Positions 32,401 to 41,989 of a stretch of DNA of 64,000 bases are shown piece by piece. The stretch lies in NCBI GenBank assembly GCA_015179045.1, contig WHUZ01000039.1, positions 310,001-374,000 on the forward strand. The letters are read 5' to 3'. The position numbers and the translations under genes were made by a program. This stretch comes from Kalaharituber pfeilii (lineage: Eukaryota > Ascomycota > Pezizomycetes > Pezizales > Pezizaceae). Numbering within the stretch: the stretch's first letter is position 1; every line of letters begins with the position of its first letter. The notes below the pieces were generated by a model. The model was given only the letters and a program-made list of their open reading frames with translations. It was not told the origin of the DNA and did not search any database.

Positions 32401-34662
32401 GGATCGATCTTTGCAGCATCAGTGGTATTTGATTTGAGGGTGTTAGTTGAGGGATACGTTCTGCAGAATCCAAACTTCATTCCAACTCTACCAAAACCCT
32501 TCCTTGGAATCTGTTTGACAGCGGCAGCATGGAGCGGAAATGTAGACCTCTTCAGACGACTTCGGATTAGGGCCGCAGATATCAATATAAACTCCACTAA
32601 TGGTGCAACTAGCCCATGTATACGAGCCATCACTCCTTTGTGGGCAGCAGCATATAATGGGCATAGCAAGGTAGTTGAGCTGCTGCTAGTGAATTCGAAT
32701 GACAGGATCGACGTTAATATAGCTACTAGAAGTGGCGTGACACCGCTATATGTAGCTGCTCGGAATGGACATAGAAAGGTGGTTGAGCTGCTGCTGGCGA
32801 ATACCAAGGTCGATGTCAATATAGCTAACGTATATGGCTGGACACCACTCAATAGCGCAGCTAACAATGGGCATGGTAACGTGGTTGAGCTGCTGCTGGC
32901 GAATACCAAGGTCGATGTCAATATAGCTAACATATATGGCTGGACACCACTCCATAGCGCAGCTAACAATGGGCATGGTAACGTGGTAGAGCTGCTGCTG
33001 GCGCATACCAAGGTCGATGTCAATATGGCTAACAAAGATTGCCGGACACCACTAAGTTGTGCAGCTACCAATGGGCATAACAAGGTGGTCGAGCTGCTGC
33101 TGGCGAATACCAAGGTCGATGTCAATATGGCTAACGAAAACGGCTTTACACCACTCAATAGTGCAGCTATCAACGGGCATGGCAAGGTGGTCGAGCTGCT
33201 GCTGGCGCATACCAAGGTCGACGTCAATATAGCTAACGAAAAGGGCTGGACACCACTCAATAATGCAGCTAATAAGGGGCATGACAAGGTGGTCGAGCTG
33301 CTGCTGGCGAATACCAAGGTCGATGTCAATATGGCTAGCGAAAACGGCTTTACACCACTCAATAGTGCAGCTATCAACGGGCATGGCAAGGTGGTCGAGC
33401 TGCTGCTGGCGCATACCAAGGTCGACGTCAATATGGCTAACGAAAACGGCTTTACACCACTCAATAGTGCAGTTATCAACGGGCATGGCAAGGTGGTCGA
33501 GCTGCTGCTGGTGAATACCAAGGTCGATGTCAATATGGCTAACGTAAATGGCTGGACACCACTCAATAGCGCAGCTAACAATGGGCATGGCAACGTGGTA
33601 GAGCTGCTGCTGGCGCATACCAAGGTCGATGTCAATATGGCTAATGAAAAAGGCTTTACATCACTGAATATTGCAGCTTTCCATGGGCATGACAAGGTGG
33701 TCGAGCTGCTGCTGGAGAATACCAAGGTCGATGTCAATATGGCTAACGAAAACGGCATGACACCACTGGGTATTGCAGCTAACAATGGGCATGGCAAGGT
33801 GGTCGAGCTGCTGCTGGCGAATACCAAGGTCGATGTCAATATAGCTGACGAAAACGGCGTGACACCACTGAATACTGCAGCTTTCCATGGGCATGACAAG
33901 GTGGTCGAGCTGCTGCTGGCGGATACCAAGGTGGATGTCAATATGGCTAACGAAAACGGCGTGACACCACTGAATATTGCAGCTTTCCATGGGCATGACA
34001 AGGTGGTCGAGCTGCTGCTGGCGAATACCAAGGTCGATGTCAATATGGCTAACGAAAACGGCTTTACACCACTAAATAGTGCAGCTAACAATGGGCATGG
34101 CAAGGTGGTCGAGCTGCTGCTGGCGCATATCAAGGTCGATGTCAATACAGCCGGCAACAATGGCTGGACACCACTGAATTGTGCAGCTAATAATGGGCAT
34201 GAAAAGGTGGTCGTGCTGCTGCTGGCGAATACCAAGGTCGATGTCAATATAGCTAATGTAAATGGCTGGACACCACTCAATAGAGCAGCTAACAATGGGC
34301 ATGGCAAGGTGGTCGAGCTGCTGCTGGCGAATACCAAGGTCGATGTCAATATGGCTAAGAAAGGTGACGTGACACCACTGAATATTGCAGCTTTCCATGG
34401 GCATGACAAGGTGGTCGAGCTGCTGCTTGCAGACAGTAGGATTGATGTCAACTGTAGTGATAAAGGTGGTAACACCCCGCTGCATATAACAACTTACTTT
34501 GGGCACACCCGCATAGCAAAGCTACTTCTTGCACATGACAAAATCGACTTTACCCAGGTCAATGCCGCGTCTGAGACTACCCTAGATGTTGCCACCAAGC
34601 ATGGGCACCATGAAATTGCCACAATGTTACGTTCAAAGCTTGAAAACGACAACGAGGCATAG
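29421..34662 (+). CDS. NACHT-ankyrin STAND protein (NLR-like)
   Basis: Nine exons join in frame: 29421-30166, 30240-30302, 30387-30406, 30453-30476, 30550-30720, 30782-30806, 30871-31473, 31536-31883, 31953-34662, giving 1569 residues; all introns are GT..AG and short. Residues 1-250 are a fungal STAND N-terminal (PigL_N-like) domain. NACHT NTPase: P-loop GMPGAGKTTLT (about 340-350, encoded across a 25-nt exon), Walker B LVVDALDEC (about 445), sensor ATSRPDP (about 480). A helical region follows, then about 20 ankyrin repeats from residue 894. Family knowledge: such proteins oligomerise on ligand binding and act in fungal non-self recognition and programmed cell death. Repeats are near-identical, differing at a few fixed positions. 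The ATG has a good context (CAACATGG). No stop or frameshift is seen, so it looks intact; the microexons of 20 and 24 nt are inferred from reading frame and splice words. Confidence 0.85.
32632..34650 (+). repeat. Array of about 20 near-identical 102-bp ankyrin units
   Basis: Unit consensus GxTPLNxAAxxGHxKVVELL, then LAxTKVDVNxANxx. Differences cluster at unit positions 2 (W/F/V/M), 7 (S/N/I/C/T/R), 10-11 (NN/IN/FH), 14 (G/D/N/E) and 22-23 (AN/AH/AD/VN/EN). The first and last two units are more diverged. Confidence 0.9.
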
Positions 34663-34847
34663 CTGATGCTGGTCTCCATCCCTTGGCTCTCTATCCCTCT
34701 GCTGTTCACGTTGACCTTCATCCTTATGTTTTGTACTTCATTTCATTTCTGCTGGCAACGAAGTTGTGAGAGAGCGGGCGTTCTGCCGGGTATGTGCTTC
34801 GAAGTAGGATTTGATTTTCAGCATTGGATCTATGTTCTGTGTATGCA
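34663..34847. other. 3' flank of the NACHT-ankyrin gene
   Basis: No feature recognised. Confidence 0.4.
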
Positions 34848-35258
34848 TCAATCATTTTCATAAAGCATTTTTTTTCTATACGTCACTAGCATTGATAAAT
34901 TTTGGTTGTTTAGCAAGCGATGGAGGTAACCCACATGGACGTTTTTCACCACTTTCAGCAGCTCATCTCGTTGTTCACTGTTTCTCCTGTTATTCTCTTT
35001 CGTTGCCGTTTTGTTGATAGTTCCGCATTGACTTATTGCTTCCGACTGTTTTGTATTTTCTATTTTCCAAAGAAAGCCACAAAGAACTGAGCCCTCCTTG
35101 TCGTTCACCAACTCGTTTGCTCCACTTGTTTCTCCTCTCCACTTCCTAGTATAGTACCCATTGTGTCGAGCAGCTGTTGAAACTGTTTGTCTCCTCTTAC
35201 CGCTCATAAAATTTGTCGTCCGTATTCCTCTTCTTTTCCACCTGCTGTGACGTGACAT
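34848..35258 (-). CDS. Possible small basic protein (uncertain)
   Basis: A 136-codon ATG-started frame, convergent with the NACHT-ankyrin gene. The product is Arg/Lys-rich with no signal peptide or known motif. A frame this long can arise by chance here, and no homology was recognised. It may be spurious. Confidence 0.2.
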   Translation of the reverse strand: MSRHSRWKRRGIRTTNFMSGKRRQTVSTAARHNGYYTRKWRGETSGANELVNDKEGSVLCGFLWKIENTKQSEAISQCGTINKTATKENNRRNSEQRDELLKVVKNVHVGYLHRLLNNQNLSMLVTYRKKMLYEND

Positions 35259-35868
35259 CTTGTAAGTAACCTACCTCTGGGGAAAATTGCCCATGACATA
35301 TCGAATCTCAAAACTGATAGTTACAATATGGCCTGATGCACTAGCTAAAGTCGGTCTCTTGATTGACTTCCTACTGGAATGGGTATTTGGCTTACGGAAA
35401 TATTACACACGGAGTGGCATGGCTTTGCTTCATTGTGTTTGACTCTACTATGTTTACGTTTACCCACAGATTTGCAGCCAGGTCCCTATGTTTTATGTCC
35501 TCATCCAGTATGTACTCCTCGCTTTGGTGTGGCAAGCAGACGTACCTCAATCTTCGCCGCTTAGTCCGCTGTCATTTCCCTCAATGCCCCCTATGCCCTC
35601 ACTGCCTACATGCGTGGAGATTGCTGCTTTCCTCAGCCGGTCTGGCTCCCTGCATGCTACCCAGACCACGCCTCTTGACAGGCTGTGGCCCTGTAGGTTT
35701 GAGGTGGAACAAGTGCAGTCGGAGATACCTTGTGAAGGCGTCAGCACCAGGTCAGAACTCCGTGAGTTACGTGTCGGCACACAAGGTCAAGGCTCTGAGG
35801 GGACCTTGAAATACGCTGTCTGGACGGTACGCACATACATCAATGACATCTTTTTTACCTGAAATGTC
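35259..35868. other. Unassigned stretch
   Basis: Overlapping plus-strand frames (35363-35862) of unusual length but no recognisable domain. Confidence 0.3.
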
Positions 35869-35940
35869 TGCCCTACCATGGCGAACAGCTGCAAGCAGGG
35901 TTACGTGAAGTATTAAAAAAAAAAAAAAAAAAAAAAAAAA
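35869..35940 (+). mobile_element. Lineage A LINE tail
   Basis: GCCCTACCATGGCGAACAGC, then CAAGCAGGGTTACGTGAAG and an A-run of about 27. A possible TACATCAA duplication (about 35836 and 35945) is weak. Confidence 0.8.
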
Positions 35941-36463
35941 GCCTACATCAACTACATAATAGCTATATTTGTTTAATAATACTAGTGGCAGAATAGAATA
36001 CACATCAGGTTCTATATATGGGATATTCAAAGATATATAGTAGAGTTATAGGGCTACTCATGAGTACTTAGGTAAGTGACAGCATGGAGATATAATGAAG
36101 GTGTGAATGATGCATATACAATCTCGTAAGCATGAATATATAAGATGGGAAAGTTTTAAGTATTGCCATCTTCAGCACTTTATATGTGAACTGATATAGA
36201 GTTCTCTCGCTGCCATATCACCTCTTCTATCCAAATCTAGTTCTTTGTTCGACATGGTTTTGCCCCTCAATATATAGATATCAAACAAACTACCAGGCCT
36301 GTTTTGGGCATCTCGTTCTGATTTGTAGCAAATAGATCCTTCCACGTGTATAGCAGTCGATTCGTGCACATCTTCTCATCAAGATTAGGAGAAGGAATGA
36401 AAGAAGAAGAGAATGGAAGGGACGAAACGATTGAGAAGGGGATTAGGAGAGGAAGAGTCGAAC
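35941..36463. other. Unassigned AT-rich stretch
   Basis: No gene recognised. Confidence 0.3.
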
Positions 36464-36476
36464 AGGGTGAGAGGTC

Positions 36477-36519
36477 TCTTTTTTTATATATATATATCTT
36501 TACTCGCATGCCACCCTGT
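36477..36519 (-). mobile_element. 43-bp lineage B tail with AT-expanded tail
   Basis: AGGGTGAGAGGTC flanks it at 36464-36476 and 36520-36532. The tail is interrupted by an AT dinucleotide run instead of pure T. Confidence 0.85.
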
Positions 36520-36532
36520 AGGGTGAGAGGTC

Positions 36533-37072
36533 AATTGAAAGAGGTTGAAGAAGATAATAGAGAATGCCGAAATTCTATGGGAGGAGTGGATATACCAGAG
36601 AAGAAAAGATCGGCATAAGGAACGAATATGAGAGATGCAACTATGTCTGGAGAAGAAAGGGGGCGGTTCGTGTCGTTGCACAGACAGTTGAGCCTGGTGA
36701 GGAGATGTAATCGAGGGGGTGAGCAGATCATGCAGGGCCCAGGATAGGGAAGGCCCATTATTGAAGCGGCTTTATAAATGAGGAAGAGGACGCACTCGGG
36801 TGGAAAGAAAGAGAAGAGTTTCCTGATAAGAGAAGGCCTCAAGAGTTTCGGCGGGAGCTGGATTGATCCAATCAAAAGATGATTGATGAATGTGAAGATC
36901 GAATCGCACCTGAAGGTCCATTGCTTATCTCTTTTTATAGTACTTACCTTCAAAATAAAATAAAAAATAATAAAAGAAAATTCATGCACGAGGCAACTTT
37001 TTAATACAATTACAAGAAGAAGCACAGCAGACACAGGAAGAAGCAATGACCGACACCATTAATTCATGAACA
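36533..37072. other. Unassigned stretch
   Basis: No gene accepted; a minus-strand frame at 36531-37046 has no known motif. Confidence 0.3.
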
Positions 37073-37085
37073 AAGTATAATAAGC

Positions 37086-37126
37086 TCCCTGCCATAGGCT
37101 GGTAGCCTGTATGCGGGGTTACGTGA

Positions 37127-37164
<38 letters not shown>
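37086..37164 (+). mobile_element. Subtype C LINE tail
   Basis: CCCTGCCATAGGCTGGTAGC and GCGGGGTTACGTGA, then an A-run of about 38. AAGTATAATAAGC lies at 37073-37085 and 37165-37177. Confidence 0.93.
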
Positions 37165-37169
<5 letters not shown>

Positions 37170-37652
37170 TAATAAGCAACAAGAAGTCGACCAACAGCAC
37201 AATCAAAATAAAAAAATAAAAAAATAATAAAAATAAAAATAAAAACATAAGCTAATCAATTAGTGTCATCAAAGACTGCATTGTCCCCCGACTCGTCAGT
37301 CAGGCATTCCTTCATTGCAATATATTTTGGCATTCTCAATTCAGCTGAATCGCTCCTGCGGTGATTCCTTGCCAAATATATAATGGAGTCTAAACCAACC
37401 TGAACACATTCCTCCACTTGCCGTATACAAGCCTGAGGGGCACCTTCCTATCACACCCAGATGTTGAGTAAACGGGACGAGTATAGTGTTCAGAGTCATT
37501 GGAATTTAGCGCTAAAAGGAATTCATGACAGAGGAGACAGCTTTATTTAGAGACCCCAATTTTGATATGAGGTGTATTAGTAAAGTTCTTGTCCACAAGT
37601 AGAGATCGGATATGCATAGCTATACTGCATTCACAGTGGACTGACTCCTCGA

Positions 37653-37976
37653 TAGTGAGCGGCACGAGCCGAGCCAGCTCGAGCCAGCTCGAGCTCAAAC
37701 GAGCCAAGATCATGCTTGTGTTTTTCTTGACAGCTCGCTAAAATGCTTAGCCAGTGCAAGGTTTCATAAACTGTAAATACCTAATATAGTAATAATTAGA
37801 GACTTGGAGCTCATTCTGACCTACCAACAACTTCGCAATGCACAATTTAGCTGATAGTAGTGAGAAAGATGAAAATTTAGCTTAGTTTAGTTTAGTTTGT
37901 CAATATTATGTATATAATCAATCCAGGCTCGAGCTCACCCTCCAGCTCGGCTCGAGCTAGCTCGTGCCGCTCACTA
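37653..37976. mobile_element. hAT MITE inside the deaminase gene
   Basis: 324 bp with terminal repeats TAGTGAGCGGCACGAGC and their inverse, GAGCTCG-rich subterminal repeats, and the 8-bp duplication CTCCTCGA (37645-37652, 37977-37984), as expected for hAT elements. Its two ends match parts of the hAT remnant at 15213-16335, so that element or a relative is its likely source. Confidence 0.93.
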
Positions 37977-38459
37977 CTCCTCGAGTGTAGATATGGAGGT
38001 ATAAGGAGGCTCTACTTCGGGCAATCCATTAAATGTGGGAAATTGAGCCCGAAGGGCTGAGCGGGTGATTGGAACCCCGTCGCATAGCTTCTGTGAGTTT
38101 CTCTGCGTGTATAGGTTCACAATCGTGAGATAATCCATTGGCACCCTTGCAGGAATTGGCTGAGGAATATCTGGCACCTGTGCATTCGGCGTTAGCACGT
38201 TATTGAGGTTAAATGCTTGGGGAGAAAGCTACCTCTTCCATTGTGAAGACCTTACGCTGGTATTGCACATGTGGTGTTTTGTCGGTTCCCCACAATGAAA
38301 TCAGAGCGACACTTGTAAAGTAATCTCCGAACTTGTTGATTCGCCGCTGTAGGGTCTGGTCCATACATTGCCCTCCTGGCCCATGGCAAAGTGCATCGCC
38401 CTTAGAAAACCTATCAGAAAATAGCCACCTTACTCTGCTAAAGTATTGCACTAACCTGA

Positions 38460-38520
38460 TTTTTTTTTTTTTTTTTTTTTTTAATATCATTACTCGCATG
38501 CTGCCCTATGGGCTATGGCG
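38460..38520 (-). mobile_element. Lineage B tail in the deaminase intron
   Basis: T-run of about 23, then the reversed lineage B end (GCATGCTGCCCTATGGGC). It lies in the intron, so it would not by itself have broken the gene. No clear duplication was found. Confidence 0.82.
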
Positions 38521-39352
38521 AGGTACTACTCTGAGTGTTAGGTATATCGTATGTGATTATGATTGGCACTTACAATGCTTGATGCAACGTAGGAAAGAAA
38601 GAACAATTTCCCAGGGTCGTTCTCCATTATAGAGGGATCGAATACTAATATTTTTTGAAGAAATTTCTGAACGTTATCAGGAAATGACTTCAGTCCTTTG
38701 ATTTTGCTTTACAAATCATCGAGAAACTTCGTTGCTTTAGGTGAATAGTCGAACGTTTCACAAACTTTCGCACGGAATTCATTGGAATCTAGCCCATCCC
38801 ACCCGTTGCCCCTTAACTGCTGCTGCAGCTTTTTCAACCTCTGCCACACCTTTTCTTTGCAGAAAGGCAAAACAAGTTGGAACAATTCTTCTGCCACTTT
38901 TGCCTTCGTATCGTTATCAGCCACGTTTTTTAATAAAAGATACTATTGAGTTAACATGCGCTTTCTCTGTATCGGTGCATGGAGCATTCTTTGCATAATA
39001 TAAAGCAGGGAATCCCTTGTCACCAACGAAAAGGCCAACTGCAGCAACATCAGATCTCCGGTGAGCAATGAGCAGCAGTGAGATAGCATCCAGAAGAGTA
39101 AGATGCTTTCCAACATCTTCAGGGACAGTCTCCAGCCCAAAGTATGTGTTGAGAGGTCTCAGGTTGTGGTGCTTAAGCTCCTGAATTGATTTGGTAGTTG
39201 CAAGAGCATGAAGATTGCAGGCGAAAGTAGACTTCTGATAGAGCTCTTCTGGAGCTGTACCAGCATTTTCGGTCATTGTGACTAAGAGCCCAAGTGAACT
39301 AGTGATAAAAGAATTAATTAAAAGATTGGAATGTGGTGGCTTAGATGCCCTT

Positions 39353-39850
39353 AGCGGCGGAATTGGAGAAGTGCAGCTGCGGGGAGGCCCAGACGGGGGA
39401 GCACCTAGCCCTCCAGTGCAGTCAGCAGAGGTTTCGCCCAGAAGGCTTTAGAGAATGGGGGGATATGGAGAAGAACTGGAAAAGGACAGCAGAGAATGGG
39501 GAGGAGTGGGATGAGTTGGAAAGGTTCTTCTCCGGGATCAGGTTTTAGTGCGCCGCGCGATTTGCCGACCCGGGAGAAAGTTTGCGGGTTGCGAGGGTGT
39601 GGAGGAAACTGCGAAGATGTGGAGAAGAGGGGAGGGGGGAGAGGGGGAGATATATAGTGGAGCCTCCCTGAGGCAGAAACCGGAAGGAAGGTTTCTGGAA
39701 TCAGGTTTTAGAAGTAGATAGAAATTTCTTTGTTTGTTAAGCCTGTCTCCGGGCTTCGAGGGCTTGCCCAGGGACCCTGCCATGGCTTGGCGCTGCAAGC
39801 GGGGTTATGTGAGTTAAAAAATAAAAAAAAAAAAAAAGAAATAAAAAAAA
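39353..39850 (+). mobile_element. 5'-truncated lineage A LINE (end of ORF2 and 3' region)
   Basis: 498 bp. Codes for the knuckle CSCGEAQTGEHLALQC and a tail ending ELERFFSGIRF (stop at 39546-39548). The 3' region has a purine-rich tract, then CAGGGACCCTGCCATGG and an impure A-tail. TTAGATGCCCTT lies at 39341-39352 and 39851-39862. It lies about 65 bp upstream of the deaminase start. Confidence 0.93.
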
Positions 39851-39862
39851 TTAGATGCCCTT

Positions 39863-39940
39863 GGTGTCAAGATGGGAGTGACGGCAGGGAAGGACGAGGA
39901 GATATCGCGAGTATAAGTCTTTAAGGGGATATTGACAGTA
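39863..39940. other. Possible zinc-knuckle scrap
   Basis: Translates as RCPWCQDGSDGREG across the insertion site, which may be an older LINE fragment. Weak. Confidence 0.25.
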
Positions 39941-40012
39941 GGAGAACCTATGAGAATGAGAAATGGAGAACCTATGAGAATGAGAAATGGAGAACCTATG
40001 AGAATGAGAAAT
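39941..40012. repeat. Three perfect 24-bp tandem units
   Basis: GGAGAACCTATG plus AGAATGAGAAAT, three times without spacers. Confidence 0.97.
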
Positions 40013-40317
40013 GGAATGTGAATAGTAGGAAAGGGGGATGGAGTGAAGTAGATGGGAGGACGAGGGAGCGGGTGACGTAGAAGTTAGTTACGGAAAATGT
40101 CGGGTGAAGGAGAGTGGCAGGGGCGGTTAGGGAGTGTTTGCGTAGAACGAGTCGGAAGGGATGGCGAGTAGTTATTATATTTTAAGAAGGCATGATATTA
40201 GAACAGGATGACAAGGGGAGTGAGATTAGGAAGACCGTAGGAGAGTGTAACGAAGTCTTGGCAAGGCAAGAGAGGGCTTGGATTGACCGTTTGGGGAACG
40301 GGGACCTATGATCAGAC
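40013..40317. other. Purine-rich stretch
   Basis: No gene recognised. Confidence 0.3.
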
Positions 40318-40830
40318 CTGATTTCGCTTGCTGAAGATTTAACCTTCCCTTCTCTTTCCTACTCTGGCATTGGACGAAAGCCCCAGCTGCTAGCACAACA
40401 GGCAGCCTATCTTAGGCTCCATGTTTCAATTGCTAAAACAGCTAGTATGGCCTTTGAGGTTCCTTCACCACCTGCTTCTAGATTAGATCTTTCATTGCCT
40501 GGAAGGAATATTCAGTATGTGGTAAAATGGACTCCTAACAGCTTCCCTGTGGCTGCAGATTATGGCTGGTCACTTTCAGCGGATACTCAAATAAAATATA
40601 GGCACTCAACAGCTTCTCAAAGTGCCTCTTCTTTGATACATTTGAAGATGCAAATGGGTATCCCCTTCCCTAGCACACTTTGTCGACATATATCGGGCAG
40701 TAGTCGAATCAGAAGTTATATATGTGATGGAAAATATGTGGAATATTTATTGGGAGCACTGAAAAAAATAGATAATCTACAGATTAAAGTTGCTCATAGT
40801 CTTTCCTCAATCAATTTGTCATCTTATTAG
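40318..40830 (+). CDS. Unrecognised ORF, about 170 codons open
   Basis: The frame opens after a stop at about 40314 and closes at TAG 40828-40830. The first ATG is at 40447, but protein-like sequence begins earlier (ISLAEDLTFPSL, QLLAQQAAYLRLHVSIAKTA), so an upstream exon or a lost 5' end is likely. Later parts: VVKWTPNSFPVAADYGW, CRHISGSSRIRSYICDGKY. Composition differs from the flanking purine-rich DNA. I recognise no family. It may be the last exon of a gene or a relic of a transposon gene. Confidence 0.35.
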   Translation: MISLAEDLTFPSLSYSGIGRKPQLLAQQAAYLRLHVSIAKTASMAFEVPSPPASRLDLSLPGRNIQYVVKWTPNSFPVAADYGWSLSADTQIKYRHSTASQSASSLIHLKMQMGIPFPSTLCRHISGSSRIRSYICDGKYVEYLLGALKKIDNLQIKVAHSLSSINLSSY

Positions 40831-41120
40831 GTCTTGGGAAATGAAAAAAGATGTCTGGAGCAGAATTATGTGAATTGTTACAGTTGCGAGTAGCGACAAT
40901 TCCAGTTCGTAACCTTAATTCTTCCGATGGCGGTACATGTACCGGGGGCAGATTAATAAATTTTTGAATACTGCTCCGGTGGTTTTGGCACCTGAAGTGA
41001 TGTTGTACTATACAAGGGCAAGGCAGTCCTGATCTGACTCTAATGCAAATGGGAATTAGACTAGCCTCTCCTGGAACGCAACCAGACTATCCTGGAGAAC
41101 ATATCGGCTGGATCGACATA
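40831..41120. other. Unassigned stretch
   Basis: No feature recognised. Confidence 0.3.
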
Positions 41121-41655
41121 TAGTAACTCTCAATATAAGAATGTCATCAGGCAGGGAGATACTCGAATATCAAATATATTCTTATATCAAACTCTATACA
41201 GGAAAAGCTCTAGGAGATACAAAAACGGTGCGGAATATAAAGAAGTTGTAAAACAGAATCAAGGAAGTACAGAAAACAGAAAATAATATCCGAAAAATTG
41301 CTAAAAGGATGACTTGGAGAGAAAATTTGGTAATTTCGCTTTGTCTCTTTTTTTTTGCATTCTTTTTCAACGATTTGCGCACTTTCGATGCGATGCTTCT
41401 CTTTATAGGTAAGTATTTCTTATCGAATAAACTTACTCTTATAGGCCTAGTGCAAGAAGAAAATTACTCTGTTGGGCAGTTCCTTGCGTTGAGGCTTCCC
41501 TCTATATAAAGAACATATATGGTGGTTAAGCGGAAAACTTAAGAATATTTCTTATATCAAATATATTCTTATTTTATATGAGGGGCAGGGCGGGGGGGGA
41601 ATTCTTATATCAACTAAATTCTTATGTCGGACATGCTAGTATCGAGAGTCTACTG
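41121..41655. mobile_element. Possible pogo-like inverted-repeat element
   Basis: The left end AGTAACTCTCAATATAAGAA and the inverse of the right end (CAGTAGACTCTC, then GACATAAGAA) resemble each other and the ACTCTC-type ends of pogo/Tigger elements. Inside, the word TATATTCTTATATCA recurs on both sides. TA is adjacent on the left but not clearly on the right. No transposase. Confidence 0.35.
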
Positions 41656-41989
41656 CATATCCAATTTTCGAATCAGTTAAAAGCTATATATATATATATC
41701 CTGTGGGTAGGTGAAGTCCTACCTAATTCGATGCCAATTGCGATTTAAACAAAAAAATCTACGAATTTCATAGAAAGCCATTGGGTGTAGAGATATCTGG
41801 AGGAGTACTCTGGCCAACGGCAGGACAAATTCGGTCATGACCCTCACTGGCATCGAATCAGGCGAGGCTTTACCCAAGTGCACCCTACTGGATTTGTCGA
41901 TACTGTAATAAAAGTGCAGAATTCGGTATTTTAAATTCATGACACTACTTTGAATAATCCATACATATATAGTGGAGGAAGTGGGTCCA
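41656..41989. other. Unassigned stretch
   Basis: Contains an AT dinucleotide run at 41683-41698. No gene recognised. Confidence 0.3.

Larger units (their letters stand above)
37390..39276 (-). pseudogene. OTT_1508-like nucleic-acid deaminase, dead copy
   Basis: Starts at ATG 39274-39276 and ends near 37390. N-terminal part: HHNLRPLNTYFGLETVP, DAISLLLIAHRRSD, ALYYAKN. Middle: FSKGDALCHGPGGQC and TSVALISLWGT. Zinc site: HCE (37630-37638, VHCECSIAMH), then IGVSK-stop-SCLLC (about 37530-37560). HxE plus SKLxCxxC is the signature of the fungal OTT_1508-like branch of deaminases, which are thought to act on nucleic-acid bases. Breaks: an hAT MITE just before HCE; TAA at 37543-37545 in place of the expected Leu of SKLSC; a stop after KFLDDL (38709-38711); a one-base gain in an A-run near 38935; a C-run shift near 38229. 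A 163-bp intron (38411-38573) holds a LINE tail. Several independent lesions mean it is not functional. Confidence 0.8.

Noticed and set aside
32382..34475. A 697-codon minus-strand open frame opposite the ankyrin array
   Set aside because: It mirrors the repeat: codon choice in the ankyrin units leaves the complementary frame free of stops. The sense strand has the real domains and splice sites.
39941..40012. CRISPR-like tandem units
   Set aside because: Units of 24 bp are directly adjacent with no spacers, in a eukaryotic setting; it is a simple tandem repeat.
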